A stretch of DNA of 64,000 nt from Musa acuminata AAA Group (taxonomy: Eukaryota; Streptophyta; Magnoliopsida; Zingiberales; Musaceae), in the NCBI RefSeq assembly GCF_036884655.1, contig NC_088355.1, positions 37,105,001-37,169,000 on the forward strand, read 5' to 3'. This document shows positions 1 to 11,021 of the stretch, piece after piece (position 1 is the first letter of the stretch; each line of letters opens with the position of its first letter). The notes below the pieces were generated by a model. The model made no database searches, was not told the DNA's origin, and saw only the letters and a program-made list of their open reading frames with translations. A program made the position numbers and the translations under genes.

Positions 1-16
1 ATATAATATATATCAA

Positions 17-89
17 GCGGGGATAGCTCAGTTGGGAGAGCGTTAGACTGAAGATCTGAAGGTCGCGTGTTCGATCCACGCTCACCGCA
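17..89 (+). tRNA. tRNA-Phe (anticodon GAA), intact
   Basis: A 73-nt nuclear tRNA-Phe gene without an intron. The D arm (GCTC/GAGC), an anticodon loop CTGAAGA with GAA at 50-52, a T stem GCGTG/CACGC, a T loop TTCGATC and discriminator A are all visible. No CCA is encoded, as expected for a eukaryotic gene. The triplet CAA directly precedes the 5' end, a usual feature of plant tRNA genes. It differs from the copy at 26086 by one base: C28 is T, giving a U28-G42 wobble pair in the anticodon stem. It should therefore still fold. Confidence 0.93.
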
Positions 90-94
90 TTTTT
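90..94 (+). terminator. Pol III terminator (T5) of tRNA-Phe
   Basis: Five T residues start immediately after the discriminator base of the tRNA at 17-89. This is the standard RNA polymerase III stop signal. Confidence 0.75.
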
Positions 95-567
95 ATATCA
101 CTTTGAAATATATATATATATATGCCATAAAAACTTAATATTTGTCATAAAAAATAGATTAGATCTTAGTATTTTTAATCAACTTTATTTTATTAAAAAA
201 AAATTACTATGCATATTTGACACTAAGTCAGGTCCATATGTGACTAACTCTTAACTGGACTTACTTAGATTATATATAGCACTATTAGTTGACACTAAAT
301 ATATTTTATATTTACATATTTGGAAGCATAAGTTAGCATATATATTGTTAAATCACTTACTATTAATTATTAATAATTTAGCATATATACACTCACTCTC
401 AAAGTATAGGTGAGTTTGTATTCATGATATTTAACTATTAATAATTTTCTCTCATCAAAAAATAAAAAAAGAGTGTTAAAGTTGTTATTGATATATGGAA
501 TAGGTGATGTTTATGATAATGATATTAAGGAAATTTCTTTGAAACAGTGATAGAGAACAGAAAAAAG
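95..567. other. AT-rich spacer, no gene seen
   Basis: Low-complexity AT-rich sequence with short TA runs near 107-122. I see no coding region or recognisable RNA here. Confidence 0.6.
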
Positions 568-1022
568 CTATTCCTTTGTAATGCAATGGACAAATGAAAG
601 CATAAAATACTATTTGCCTTTGCTCTTTTGTTCTTTTTTCTTTGGCTTTACCTGCACGTGATGTATAATTCTTTTGGATTACGACATGTTCATTCTCACC
701 TAACGAGAGCACATCTAATCTAATATATAAGATCATTATATCAAAGAATCTGTAACATAATTATGACACGCGAAGGCATATGATATGCTCTTCAATTGAT
801 GAGTTTACGTTTTTTTAGAGGGGACTATCACAAGCTATGCATACGATGCGCTCACAAGGCAATCATTTTACATAAGGCATATTATGTACTTTCATTATTT
901 TTTTATTCGTTATGTCGGCTTATATGAAGGGAGTGTCTTGGATGTATTGTTACATTATATATTGGCTTCGCATAATTATCAGTGGAATCAAATAGATAGT
1001 AAAAAAGAGAAAGAAAAGATAG
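568..1022 (+). promoter_or_regulatory. CNL promoter copy a
   Basis: This stretch is homologous to the 5' flank of the intact CNL at 11729. Shared blocks include a stretch around 580-620 (ttgtaatgcaatggacaaat), one around 668-700, the motif ggagtgtcttgga near 931 and a TATA element (TATATAT, 956-962) followed by ggcttcgcat. It drives only the coiled-coil stump that follows. The same promoter recurs near 6060, 10380, 11220 and 17600 on the plus strand, and on the minus strand near 39.7 and 52.7 kb. Confidence 0.7.
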
Positions 1023-1230
1023 ATGACTAAGTGTTATAGTTGATATGGTATTAGGAAAGATGAACAAGTATATCTTTAAAGAAGTCACACTCTTCTTGAA
1101 CATGGGTGACGAGATAGAGATGTCTAGGAGTACACTAAGATTGTTACTATCGAGGACATAGATCAAAAACCTAAATATCAATATAGTAAATTAGTAATGA
1201 CTCCAATTTCTCACGCAACCGCCACTTAAA
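1023..1230 (+). pseudogene. CNL coiled-coil stump a (pseudogene)
   Basis: The sequence matches the start of the CC exon of the intact CNL (the region encoding VDMVLGKM and FKEVTL). The reading frame is broken just after the ATG at 1023 and again by a small deletion near 1150. At about 1195 it jumps straight into sequence equivalent to the 3' UTR of the CNL genes (actccaatttctcacgc). The rest of the CC exon, the intron, NB-ARC and LRR are all missing. Stump b at 6566 has the same junction, so the deletion came before their duplication. Confidence 0.75.
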
Positions 1231-1561
1231 TTAATTGGATATGTATTGTATCAATATATGTTATATTTCTTCCCATCTTGTTTCTGCAACTAATAAATAT
1301 ATATGTATATATATTCTTCTCTATCTTGGATTGTCTATAAAAAACTTGTTGTGATTTTCCTCGTAGTTTGTCCGATCATATCAAATTAGATGATCAAACC
1401 AAAAAAAAAAAAAATGAAACCAACCTATTTAGTGGATTAGTTATTTAAAAAAAATCAAAATGAATCAATTTAATCGATTATCTTTTGGATGACTCGCGGA
1501 TGGGGTTAAATAAAACCAATTCGATTTTGTAATATAATTGATATTACTTTAATCGACATTT

Positions 1562-1601
<40 letters not shown>

Positions 1602-1849
1602 CAGCTTTGAGGAGTGTCGAAGGCCTTCGACCACCGATTCCCCAAATCTATCTATCTATACATAAAAAGAGTTTAGCCAACGTTGAATGCTTGCGCATAA
1701 AATAACTCAACTTATCTTACTTTGGGTGTTTTCTAATTAGTTTTCTTGTCACTGCGCTATTGTTGGTGGAAGAGAGCCAGTTAGCACCTTTGAGATAGAA
1801 AATTCAACGTTCACCGTAATCACACCAGCATGCACTAGAAAATGCATAG
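1231..1849. other. CNL 3' flank copy and spacer
   Basis: The first ~130 bases match the 3' UTR and flank of the CNL genes (gtattgtatcaata, then ttgtttctgca). The rest is AT-rich and also occurs after stump b (6780-7320). No gene is seen. Confidence 0.6.
1567..1598. repeat. (CT)16 microsatellite
   Basis: A run of 16 perfect CT dinucleotides, unbroken. The paralogous site after stump b (near 7115-7128) has only a short CT run, so the locus is length-variable between the duplicates. Confidence 0.95.
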
Positions 1850-2112
1850 GAAGCGCACTTGTTCATTTCTCACACTAAGAACCTTCCTTCAACATAAGTT
1901 TCTCTGTAATCTTTTTCTATTAAAAGATTAATAAGTTGAAAATTAATACACATTAATTCCTATGAATTACATACATAATGATATTTTCAAATATAATTTA
2001 TAAGAATTTTCATGTCTTCATTTTCGATCATGAACTCCTTAATAAAAGAGACTGCACGGAGAGAATTGATCTAAAATTTGTGCTCAAGATTTTTAAGACA
2101 GGCAATTGACAA
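1850..2112. repeat. Dispersed repeat R, copy 1
   Basis: One of four related ~220-360 bp copies in this window (1850, 2505, 3610, 7340). Shared words include gcgcacttgttcat, attaaaagattaatgagtt and atgaactccttaataaaag. I recognise no coding capacity or transposon termini; it may be a fragment of a degraded mobile element. Confidence 0.6.
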
Positions 2113-2504
2113 TCCTTGATATCTTAAAAGAATGATATAATTTCTTTAACCATCATTCTTTCAACTTCTTACAATTTTTTTTTCTAAAGATGACATTTAC
2201 TTCTCCGAAAAAACACATGCTCATATGAGTCGAACTACTATTGTGTATAATGATTACAGAGTTTACATATATCGTATGTAGCGAAAGTGAAGTTGGAAAG
2301 AATTATTATAGGGGACACGTTATGGCATTGAGCCACTGTTATGCTAAACCTCGTATGCACGATGCTAGATTTTGATTCTGGATCATATTACGTTGGCATT
2401 AGTTGTAGTAGCTTTCCCCGTAAGTAAGCTGAGACCATACTATTAATGACCTAGTTAGTTACCTAAGACTGCACTTAATGCTGTGATGCTTGGTGGACCT
2501 CTAC

Positions 2505-2835
2505 ACACTTGTCCATTGCGTACACTAAGAATCTTGAATATAAATTTTGGATCGATACTCTTCCTACAATCTCCTTTATTAAAGAGCTAATGAGCTCAAA
2601 CCGGATCCATATTAATTCTTACGAATTACACGGTGAACAATTCATAACGTGATTCATAACAATTGATGTGGATTCATTCTCAGCTCATTAACTCCTTTAT
2701 AAAAGCGATTATATGAAGATGAATGACCAAAAATTTGCATTCAAGATTCTATTATTGTAGGCAATGGACAAGTGGCCACAGGTCCAGCTAATACTAGAAC
2801 ACAAAGCACAGTCCTAGACAAAAACTAACAACCTT
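2505..2835. repeat. Dispersed repeat R, copy 2
   Basis: This copy includes the downstream extension ggcaatggacaagtggccac, which is also present in copy 3. It is more diverged than copy 3. No gene is seen in the surrounding 2113-3610 stretch. Confidence 0.6.
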
Positions 2836-3401
2836 ATTGGCTCCATCGTTTAGTAAATTAGACCGAGTAACTAAGCCACGATTGCAATTAGCTGTTATAA
2901 TATGGCTATAATGATCTCCGGTTGCTAAGATGTACTTGTAAGCAGAAGATAATTATGGCTTAAAATTGCATAAAATTTAGCAACAATCATTTCAAAAACG
3001 TCATGAGAATACTAAAAATCCTTCTAGAAGGTAAGCTAAAATATCAGGGAGACATGTTTTTAGATTTAGAGTACTTAAAATTTGATTTTGATGTTCTAAA
3101 AATCAAAAATTTAGATCTTTTAGGTATATACCTCACGGGAGACATCTTTTTTTCTCTTTTTTTTTCTTTAATGTATTATAATGTCCTTTATTTATAATAG
3201 GCTTGAGATTAAGACTTCCACTTCAACTTACCAAAGACTCTTCACTTATTAAATTTGTATCTTATTTATTTATAAAGTTTACGTTAATATTTCAATAGAT
3301 TTGATGCAAAGGGCAAGGTTTTCTTTTATTCCTTTTATCATTTTGAACTGTTAGGAATATGACTGTGAACATTATAATTTAGGATTAAGACAACAACACA
3401 A

Positions 3402-3440
3402 AAAAAAAAAAACACACACACACACACTCTCTCTCTCTCT
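3402..3440. repeat. Poly(A)/(CA)n/(CT)n compound microsatellite
   Basis: A poly-A run passes into CA repeats (about 3412-3428) and then into CT repeats (about 3428-3440). It is a simple-sequence tract only. Confidence 0.9.
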
Positions 3441-3609
3441 CATTCATGTCTTATACATTTACTCCACACCAGACGATATAAGGATGCTTAACAACGCTTA
3501 ACAACTAAAGACTGTCACAAAGGTAGTCATCTGCTGGAGGCAACGATAGTGTTAGCTGTAGCAATTAACTTTTCCTATGACAAGTTGCCTAGGAGGCTTA
3601 TGCTTTGAT

Positions 3610-3970
3610 GCTAAGTGGACCTGTGCGCACTTGTTCATTTCTCATATTAAGAACCCTAAATATAAATTTCAAATCAATTCTATTACTGTGATCTTTTTTA
3701 TTAAAAGATTAATGAGTTAAAAATCAATACACATTAATTCTTATGAATTACACGATGATACTTCAAAATATAATTTGTAAGAAGTAATGTGTCCTCAGTT
3801 TTAGCTCATGAACTCCTTAATAAAAGAGACTGCAAGAAGAGGATTGACCTAAAATTTAGGTTCAAGATTTTTAATATAGGCAATGGACAAGTGGCCACAG
3901 GTTCAATTAACATTGAAGCACAAGGCATAATCGTAGATACTTCTCCGGAGACACCATTAATGGTGGTAGC
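3610..3970. repeat. Dispersed repeat R, copy 3
   Basis: The longest copy of repeat R. A 66-codon open frame at 3789-3989 crosses it, but its frame is not kept in the other copies, so I do not call it a gene. Confidence 0.6.
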
Positions 3971-3989
3971 TCTACCATTAATTTCTTGA

Positions 3990-5190
3990 TCACATTTAAA
4001 TGATCATTCTTTTATATTTTTAATTTTATTATGTTAAATGACATATATGACATTCATACGTGGACTCTAAGACATATCACCCATATGATAATGCACTAAC
4101 CAATCCTATATCTCAACAAAAATAAATTATTTATTCATTTTATTGTAGGCAATTTATAATTGGTTATATACTTTTTTTTTTTTCTGATGTAGTTGAAAGT
4201 AATCCATTTTGGCAAACCTAATAGGTCCAATTATGCATCAACATTCTTTATTCAATTTTTCATACTAATAAATAAAAATTTATATTATTATAGGCCATGA
4301 AAAGACAGTTGAACTATTATACTGATAGTTAGATCATACTATAGGATGTTATCGTAACAGATATTTATTTAATTATATATATATTTATATAATAATATCT
4401 CGATGATTTCGAACATAATAATATGCAAATGTCTTGCTAAGGAACATAAAATAAGATAATTAAAAGAGAAGGAAGAGCATTTAAGTAATGAAGAGAAACT
4501 AATAGGAGAGGAGGATCGACCACTACAAACAAGGGGGAAGAGAGAGAGAGAGAGAGTGGTATTTAATTGTGGAGGTGTATAAATTCTTTAAATTTTCATT
4601 TCACCACACTCCTACATGAATCCCTATCTATTTATATGCACTGAGAGTAAAGTTGACAGGACTCATTCAATGAATATAATCAAAGGTTCATGCACCATTT
4701 CATGATGATCATATTCAATGCAATCTTTTATTGCATCATTTTATGATGCCTTTTCCCAATTCAATGTATCTAATGATTAAGTTTAGCTTTTAATATTTCC
4801 CTTAAGTTAAATTATAAGTCTAAACATAAAAATATAATTGATACCAAACCTAACAAAGATCTATTTGATAGAGTTGCTCGGGCATACTACAGTTACAGCC
4901 ATCCATATCCCAAAATTTATCATTTATGCTAATCATAGTGTTTAATATCTTAGTAAGTATTGTCAAGGTCGAGTGTCAAAGTATCCTCCAACGTTGGCTA
5001 GAATAGTTATATTTGATATGGACGTTGTTGTCTTTTAACATCTACTATATGAATTTATTGGTAGCTTCTTCAATTGTGACTACTATGAAGTCATTTAGTT
5101 CTATATTAGTCGAAGGGTATGAGAACCAATGACTTATATGTTTGTCGGATCTTTTTTACCTTTAGAAATATTTTTTAGAGTTACAAATTT
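3990..5190. other. AT-rich intergenic stretch
   Basis: About 1.2 kb of AT-rich sequence with a short GA run near 4540-4556. I see no open frame, RNA gene or transposon terminus that I can support. Confidence 0.5.
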
Positions 5191-5194
5191 CTTT

Positions 5195-5480
5195 TCTTAG
5201 CTACAAATTTTTCATATGCTTAGGAAAGTTAATGCTATTTGAAATGTGCATTGAGAGTGAATACATATTTCAAATGTAAATTAGTATTTGATAATTTTTT
5301 AAATTATATTTGATCTAGATGCTATATTTAAAATGCTAAAAAAATAATGCTCAAATTATATTAGCATTTGCGGGATGTAAATATAATTTTTAAAATTATA
5401 ATATTATGTTATCTATAATCATAAGATTATCACTATATAATAGAAATTGTAATGCTAGATTTTGTTTGCAAGAGGCATCA
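5195..5480. repeat. Dispersed AT-rich repeat S, copy 1
   Basis: Related copies lie at 7935-8169 (continuing at 9531 after a solo LTR) and at 16660-16945. Shared words are taggaaagttaatgct, aatacatatttcaaatgtaa and atcataagattatcacta. It serves as the empty-site paralogue for the solo LTR insertion. Confidence 0.65.
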
Positions 5481-5503
5481 TCACCATCAAGAAGCATTTG
5501 GAT

Positions 5504-5505
<2 letters not shown>

Positions 5506-5560
<55 letters not shown>
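5506..5560. repeat. (AT)n microsatellite
   Basis: 55 bases of uninterrupted AT dinucleotides. Confidence 0.95.
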
Positions 5561-5561
<1 letters not shown>

Positions 5562-5699
5562 CTTGGTGAGAAGGCAGCGTCTTGTTGTTGCTGTTAACCA
5601 TTGTGCATAAGAAGACGAAAACCCCTACTTTCTGTGTGCAACAATTTAATTGTTAGTAATCTCATATATTCCAACACATGCCTTATTGTTTGTTTCTAA

Positions 5700-5860
5700 T
5701 TCATTATATCAAAATAAGGGCCTATGATTATGTGCGGAGAAATTAGGCGCCATAAAATATATCGCATGCTAATTCTTAAGTTTAATTAAAATATATGTTA
5801 GGTGCAATGCCATTGATCAAATATTTATATTAACTAAAATATATCATATTTTTTTCTTAA
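5700..5860. repeat. Dispersed repeat T, copy 1
   Basis: The block containing tgcggagaaattaggcg and aggtgcaatgccattgatca recurs at 10031-10165 and 10985-11105. It always sits just upstream of a CNL promoter copy, so it marks the 5' boundary of the duplicated CNL unit. Confidence 0.65.
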
Positions 5861-5924
5861 AGCTTATCGTACAAGTGAAAAGAGTTCGAATCTATTAATA
5901 TAACGATGAATTTTTTTATAAAAA

Positions 5925-6565
5925 AATAAGAGACATCATAATAAATAGTTGTCAATGGGTTTTTACAAACCCTTAAGCTCGTTTTCATTTTTAATCAGTA
6001 AAGTTTCATTGAAAAGAAAAAGAAATATCATAATAAATAGCTGTCATTAATACCATGGATAACATGAAACAATTTGACACTGCCTTTAGCACTGTCACTT
6101 TAAAACGATTCCTTTATTCAAATGAAAGCATAAAATAGGAATTGCCTTTGCTCTTTTGTTCTTTTTCTTTGGCTTTACCTACACGTAATGTATAATTCTT
6201 TTGGATTACCACATGTTCGTTCTCACCTAATGAGAGCACATCTATTCTAATATATAAGATCATTACATTGGAGAATCTATAACAAAAACTAGTGAAACAT
6301 GAAACACGTGAGCCATATGATACTCTCTTCTATTGATGGGTTTACTCTTTTTTTGAGGGGACTATCATAAGCTACCCATATGATACGCTCACGAGACAGT
6401 CATTTTACATAAGGCATATTATGCCCTTCCATTATTTTGTTATTCACTATGTCAGCTCATCTCAAAGGAGTGTCTTGGACGACTAGTTATATTATATATA
6501 GGCTTCGCATAGCCACCAATGAAGACGGAATCGAATTAATAGTAAAAAAGAGGAAGAAGAGATAG
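5925..6565 (+). promoter_or_regulatory. CNL promoter copy b
   Basis: Homologous to the 5' flank of the intact CNL throughout, with a well kept TATA element (TATATATA, 6493-6500) followed by ggcttcgcatagccaccaat. The TATA-to-ATG spacing is about 70 bases, as at the intact gene. Confidence 0.7.
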
Positions 6566-6778
6566 ATGATAAGTATAGTAGTCGATATGGTGTTAGGGAA
6601 GATAAACGAGTATATCTTTAAAGAAGTCACACTCTTCTTGAATATCGGTGATAAGATAGAGGTGTCTAGGAGTATACTAAAATTATTACTATCCTTTCTC
6701 GTGGACATAGATCAAAAACCTAAATATCATTATAGTAAATTAGTAACGACTCCAATTTCTCACGCCATCACCACTTAA
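6566..6778 (+). pseudogene. CNL coiled-coil stump b, open 70-codon frame
   Basis: ATG at 6566 opens an uninterrupted 70-codon frame. Residues 1-62 match the first part of the Rx-type CC domain (VDMVLGKINEYIFKEVTLFL, then LLLSFLVDIDQKPKY). The last eight residues come from what is 3' UTR in the full genes. NB-ARC, LRR and the EDVID-like segment are absent. It shares its deletion junction with stump a but keeps an open frame and TATA. It could make a CC-only micropeptide, or simply be a relic not yet mutated; expression cannot be judged from sequence. Confidence 0.6.
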
Positions 6779-7339
6779 ATTAATTGGACATGTATTGTAT
6801 CAATACATGCATTTTATATTTCTTCCTATCTTGTTTCTGCAACTAATAAATATATATGTATATATGTATATATATTCTTCTCTATCTTGGATTGCCCATA
6901 AAAAGCTTGTTGTGATTTTCCTCGTAGTTCTTAGGATCACATCAAAATCAAAATTGACATTAGTTATTTAGTGGATTAGTTATTTAAAAAAAATCAAAAT
7001 GAATCAATTTAATCGATTATCTTTTGGATGACTCGCATGAACCGATGGGGTTAAATAAAACCAATTCGATTTTGTAATATAATTTATATTACTTAAATTG
7101 ACATTTTGAATTCTTTTTCTCTCTCTCATTCAGCTTCGAGGAGTGTCGAAGGCGACCACCGATTCCCCAAATCTATCTATACATAAAAAGAGTTTAGCCA
7201 CCGTTGAATGCTTGCTCATAAAATAACTCAACTTATCTTATTTTTCTTGTCACTGCGCTATTGTTGGTGGAAGAGAGCCAGTTAGCACCTTTGAATCACA
7301 CCAGCACGCACTAGAAATTGCATAGGAAGAGCCTTTTGC
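6779..7339. other. CNL 3' flank copy and spacer
   Basis: Matches 1231-1849 after stump a, including the 3' UTR words of the CNL genes. No gene is seen. Confidence 0.55.
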
Positions 7340-7548
7340 TCTGATGCTAGGTGGACCTGAGCGCACTTAATTCATCTCTCGCGTTAAGAACCCTCAACAT
7401 AAATTTTAGATCAATTCTGTTTCTGTAATTTTTTTCTATTAAAAGATTAATAAGTTGCAAATGAATACACATTAATTCTTACGAATTATATGCTGATATT
7501 TTAAAATATAATTTGTAAGAATTATCATGCCTTTATTTTCGACTCAAG
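7340..7548. repeat. Dispersed repeat R, copy 4
   Basis: A truncated copy of repeat R that lacks the 3' extension seen in copies 2 and 3. Confidence 0.55.
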
Positions 7549-7934
7549 TTACGATTGGTTATATACTTATTTTGCAAGATATAATTGAAAGCAATCCATT
7601 TTGACAAACCAAATAGATCCAATTATGCATCAATGTACTTTATTCACTAATTTTTGTGCTCCTACTTAACATTTGAAAAAAAATCAGGGTCACTGTTTGA
7701 GAAAAAACTAAAATAAATGGTAGTAATTAAAGAATATAAAAAATATAAATGTATTATAGAGAATTACCCCTTCTTGAAAGACTGCCAGTATATTTTGTCA
7801 AACATTATTTGTTTTAAAACCAATTGAATCCATGGAGATTAGAGAGGTTAACTAAAAAACAATGGAGGAAGACATACTTTCTTTTTTTTGGAGAATTTTG
7901 AGCTTGATTTGAAACATGCATATGTCAATATCTT

Positions 7935-8169
7935 CTTTTCATTGCTCTAAATTTTCCATATGCTAAGGAAAAGTTATTGCTATAATAATTATGGGTTTGA
8001 GAACACATTTGAAATGTGCGTTGTTGTTGAGAGTCAATACATATTTCAAATATGAATTAGTATTTAATAATTTTTAAAATTATATTTGATCTGGATGCTA
8101 TATTTAAAATACTCAAATAATATTAGCATTTATAGGATGTTAATATAATTTTTTTAATTATCATATAAT
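7935..8169. repeat. Dispersed AT-rich repeat S, copy 2 (left part)
   Basis: Matches 5195-5410. It is interrupted exactly at 8169/8170 by the solo LTR and resumes at 9531. Confidence 0.65.
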
Positions 8170-9530
8170 TATTAGGATCAGGGATCGACACTAACAGGCG
8201 GGTGAATTAGTGTAGCAGATAAAAATAACCCCTCTTCTCCTTTAAACAAGCTTAGGAGATAACCCTTACAAGCACCCACTCTACTTTCTAAATAGAATTC
8301 TAATACTACTTAGACTTGGAGGAGGGAATTCACTTATGATCCCAACAACATTTTCTCTCTTTTAATCTCTTTGTGCTTGTATTCTTTAACTAGAGATGAG
8401 AGGGGTATTTATAGACTTTAAGTTTATTTAAACTTGGAACCTAAAAACATCTCATCTCGGGTTCCCCGGGCACGGGCAGTACCACCGCCCAATGTCAGTC
8501 TGACACTAATACTGCCCTAGGCGATACCACCACCCAATCTGGTGGTATAACCACTGGGGGGGGGGAGTGTCGGGCGATACCACCACCCAAATTAGTGGTA
8601 CCACCACTTTGACACCTTGTCAGGGGCAGTACAATCGCCTAGACTAGCAGTACCACTGTCTGATAGTCTCGAAGATTGTGTCATAACGGTGAGACTCCTT
8701 AGAGTACTGTTTGGGCCTCTTATTGAGTCCAACATAGTTTTTACATGGGCCTAGTTGGCCCTTAATTGTGTTGGCCCAAATCCAAGCAAAATTACGTGCT
8801 AACTACGAAATCCTAAGACATTTGCTAAGCTAAACAAGTCCCTATATCTATTCTTCCGGTGAGCTTCCGATGATCTTCCGGCGAACTTCTGACGATCACT
8901 AGGCAATGTTCCGGCGGGCTCCTGGCAAGCTCTTGGACTTCATGACGATCTTCTTGGCGAGTTTCGATGAGCTTCTCTAGCAAGCTCCGAGACTTCTCGG
9001 CTAGTTCCTCTAGAACTTCTGATGAATGTCCAAACTTCCGACGAACTCTCGAACTCCCAACGTGATCTCAATCTTGACTCCGGGACTTCATTTTGCTTCA
9101 TGCCTTACTATCGTAGTTAATCCTACACATATAAAAATATACTTCGATCCAGACAATTAATACTAAGCATTAATCAAGTTGTCTGATATGTCATTGGTCC
9201 CTCGACACTTCTTTCGATTCTTCGGCGCATCGTCCTCTCTTACGGCCTATTGTCCAATCGGCCAGTTGACTCCGCAACTCCGATATCCTTGGCACAGTAT
9301 CCACTCTTCTTGGCCTGATGCTCGAATCTACGGCCCAAAGCCTTTTGTCGATACGTCGATCGATCCACTGGCCCGACATCCAATATTCTAACATGTTATT
9401 CTCCGGCACAACATGATTTTTCCTACTTTAATTGTCTCATCCTGATCGAAGCATCTTGCATCGCTCAAAACACAGATTAAAACATAAACATATATCGATT
9501 GGTTTCATCATCAAAATCCGAGATTCAACA
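8170..9530 (-). mobile_element. Solo LTR, same superfamily as the element at 42.5-51.9 kb
   Basis: The left end (TATTAGGATC) and right end (gagattcaaca) match the LTR ends of the 42473-51938 element. Internal blocks agree as well: the gtgaattagtg block near the left end, a run of CCGGCGA/TTCCGA-type words at 8860-9060, and tcatcatcaaaatccgag before the right end. It is flanked by a perfect 5-bp TSD, ATAAT (8165-8169 and 9531-9535). No internal region remains, so it is a solo LTR formed by LTR-LTR recombination. Its GC-rich middle repeats (taccaccgccc type) differ from the minisatellite in the full element. Open frames on both strands near 9.2-9.4 kb lie inside the LTR and are not called. Confidence 0.85.
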
Positions 9531-9640
9531 ATAATGTTATTTAAAATCATAAGATTACCACTATATAGTAGAAATTGTAATCATCTTGTGCTTGATTTTG
9601 TTTGCAAGAGGCATCATCACCACCATCATGTGATGATCGT
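9531..9640. repeat. Dispersed AT-rich repeat S, copy 2 (right part)
   Basis: Resumes the homology to 5410-5490 after the solo LTR, including the ggcatcatcacca segment. Confidence 0.6.
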
Positions 9641-9733
9641 CGTCACTGGGATGCAATCTCGTATGTCCATTTCCAAAATGAAAATTCAATGAGATGTTTG
9701 TTCCTTTTATATTAATATTAATATAAATAACAA

Positions 9734-9811
9734 GTAGGATAGCTCAGTTAGAAAACTGTCAGACTGAATATTAATATAAATATCAATCACGTGTTCGATC
9801 CACGCTATTAT
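9734..9811 (+). pseudogene. tRNA-Phe pseudogene with rebuilt anticodon arm
   Basis: The 5' part (taggatagctcagtt, then gtcagactgaa) and 3' part (cacgtgttcgatccacgct) are clearly tRNA-Phe. The acceptor stem is lost. The 3' side of the anticodon stem and the variable loop are replaced by AT-rich sequence (tattaatataaat) that also occurs just upstream of the gene. It cannot fold as a tRNA. Confidence 0.85.
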
Positions 9812-9964
9812 ATTTTCTTTAAACGAATATTCCCGCACAAAATATAAAACTTTTTCTAAACGAGCTCTATTTGGTTTGTGAGAATGCATTTATTTCGGTC
9901 ACATTAGGCAAAATAAGTATGTAAATAATCACTTTGAAATATGTGACAAATGTAACTTGTTTGC

Positions 9965-9967
<3 letters not shown>

Positions 9968-10030
<63 letters not shown>
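9968..10030. repeat. (AT)n microsatellite
   Basis: About 62 bases of AT dinucleotides. Confidence 0.95.
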
Positions 10031-10032
<2 letters not shown>

Positions 10033-10165
10033 CATTATATCAAAATAAGGGTCTATGATTATGTGCGGAGAAATTAGGTGCCAATTCTTAAGTTTAATTA
10101 AAATATATGTTAGGTGCAATGCCATTGATCAAATATTTATATTAACTAAAACATATCATATTTTT
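10031..10165. repeat. Dispersed repeat T, copy 2
   Basis: Same block as 5700-5860, upstream of CNL promoter copy c. Confidence 0.65.
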
Positions 10166-10249
10166 AATTAAAATATCCGATTGGTTAGTGCATTATTGTA
10201 AAAGTGAAAAAAGTTCGAATCTATTAATATAACGGTGATTTTTTTATTA

Positions 10250-10898
10250 AGAAAATAGGAGACATCATAATAAATAGCTGTCAATGGGTTTATACAACCC
10301 CTTAAGCTCGTTTTCGTTTTTAATATGTAACGTTTCATTAAAATGAAAAGGAAATATGATAACAAATAACTGTCATTAATTCCATGGATAACATGAAACA
10401 ATTTGATACTGCCTTCAGCACTGTCACACTTTAAGGCGATTCCTATGTAATGCAATGGACAAATGAAAGCATAAAATACGATTTGCCTTTGCTCTTTTGT
10501 TCTTTTTTCTTTGGCTTTACCTGCACGTAATGTATAATTCTTTTGGATTACTATATGTTCGTTCTCACTTAATAGAGAGCACATCTAATCTAATATATTA
10601 GATCATTACATTGGAGAATATGTAACAAAAACTTATGGAACATGAACATGACACGCGAGGCATATGATACGTTCTTCTATTGATAGGTTTACGTTTTCTA
10701 GAAGGGACTATCATACGCTATGCATATGATGCGTTCACGAGGTAGTCGTTTTACATAAGGCATATCATGTCCTTTCATTAATTTTTTATTTGTTATATCT
10801 GCTCATCTCAAGGAGTGTCTTGGACGACTTATTACACATTATATATAGGTTTCGCAGGCAAAATCGAAGAGAAAGCTAAAAAGAGAAAGAAGAGATAA
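10250..10898 (+). promoter_or_regulatory. CNL promoter copy c
   Basis: Full-length homologue of the CNL promoter with ggagtgtcttggac, a TATA element in attatatataggttt (about 10841-10851) and the purine-rich leader before the ATG. Confidence 0.7.
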
Positions 10899-11021
10899 AT
10901 GATAAGTGTGGCAGTCGATATGGTGTTAGGGAAGATGAATGAGTATATCTTTAGAGAAGTCACACTCTTCTTGAATATAAGTGATGAGAAATTAGGCGCA
11001 ATAAAATATATCGCATGCTAA
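10899..11021 (+). pseudogene. CNL coiled-coil stump c, fused to repeat T
   Basis: ATG at 10899 opens a 40-codon frame. The first ~29 residues are the CC-domain start (VDMVLGKMNEYIFREVTLFL). At about 10985 the sequence switches into repeat T at a short shared word (gaga), and the frame ends in TAA at 11019-11021. The junction differs from that of stumps a and b, so this truncation arose separately. The downstream repeat T leads directly into the promoter of the intact gene. Confidence 0.7.

Noticed and set aside
3003..3197. 64-codon frame
   Set aside because: Low-complexity AT-rich sequence with no recognisable domain, promoter or paralogue.
9179..9409. Opposing 70-72 codon frames
   Set aside because: They lie inside the solo LTR and resemble no protein I know.
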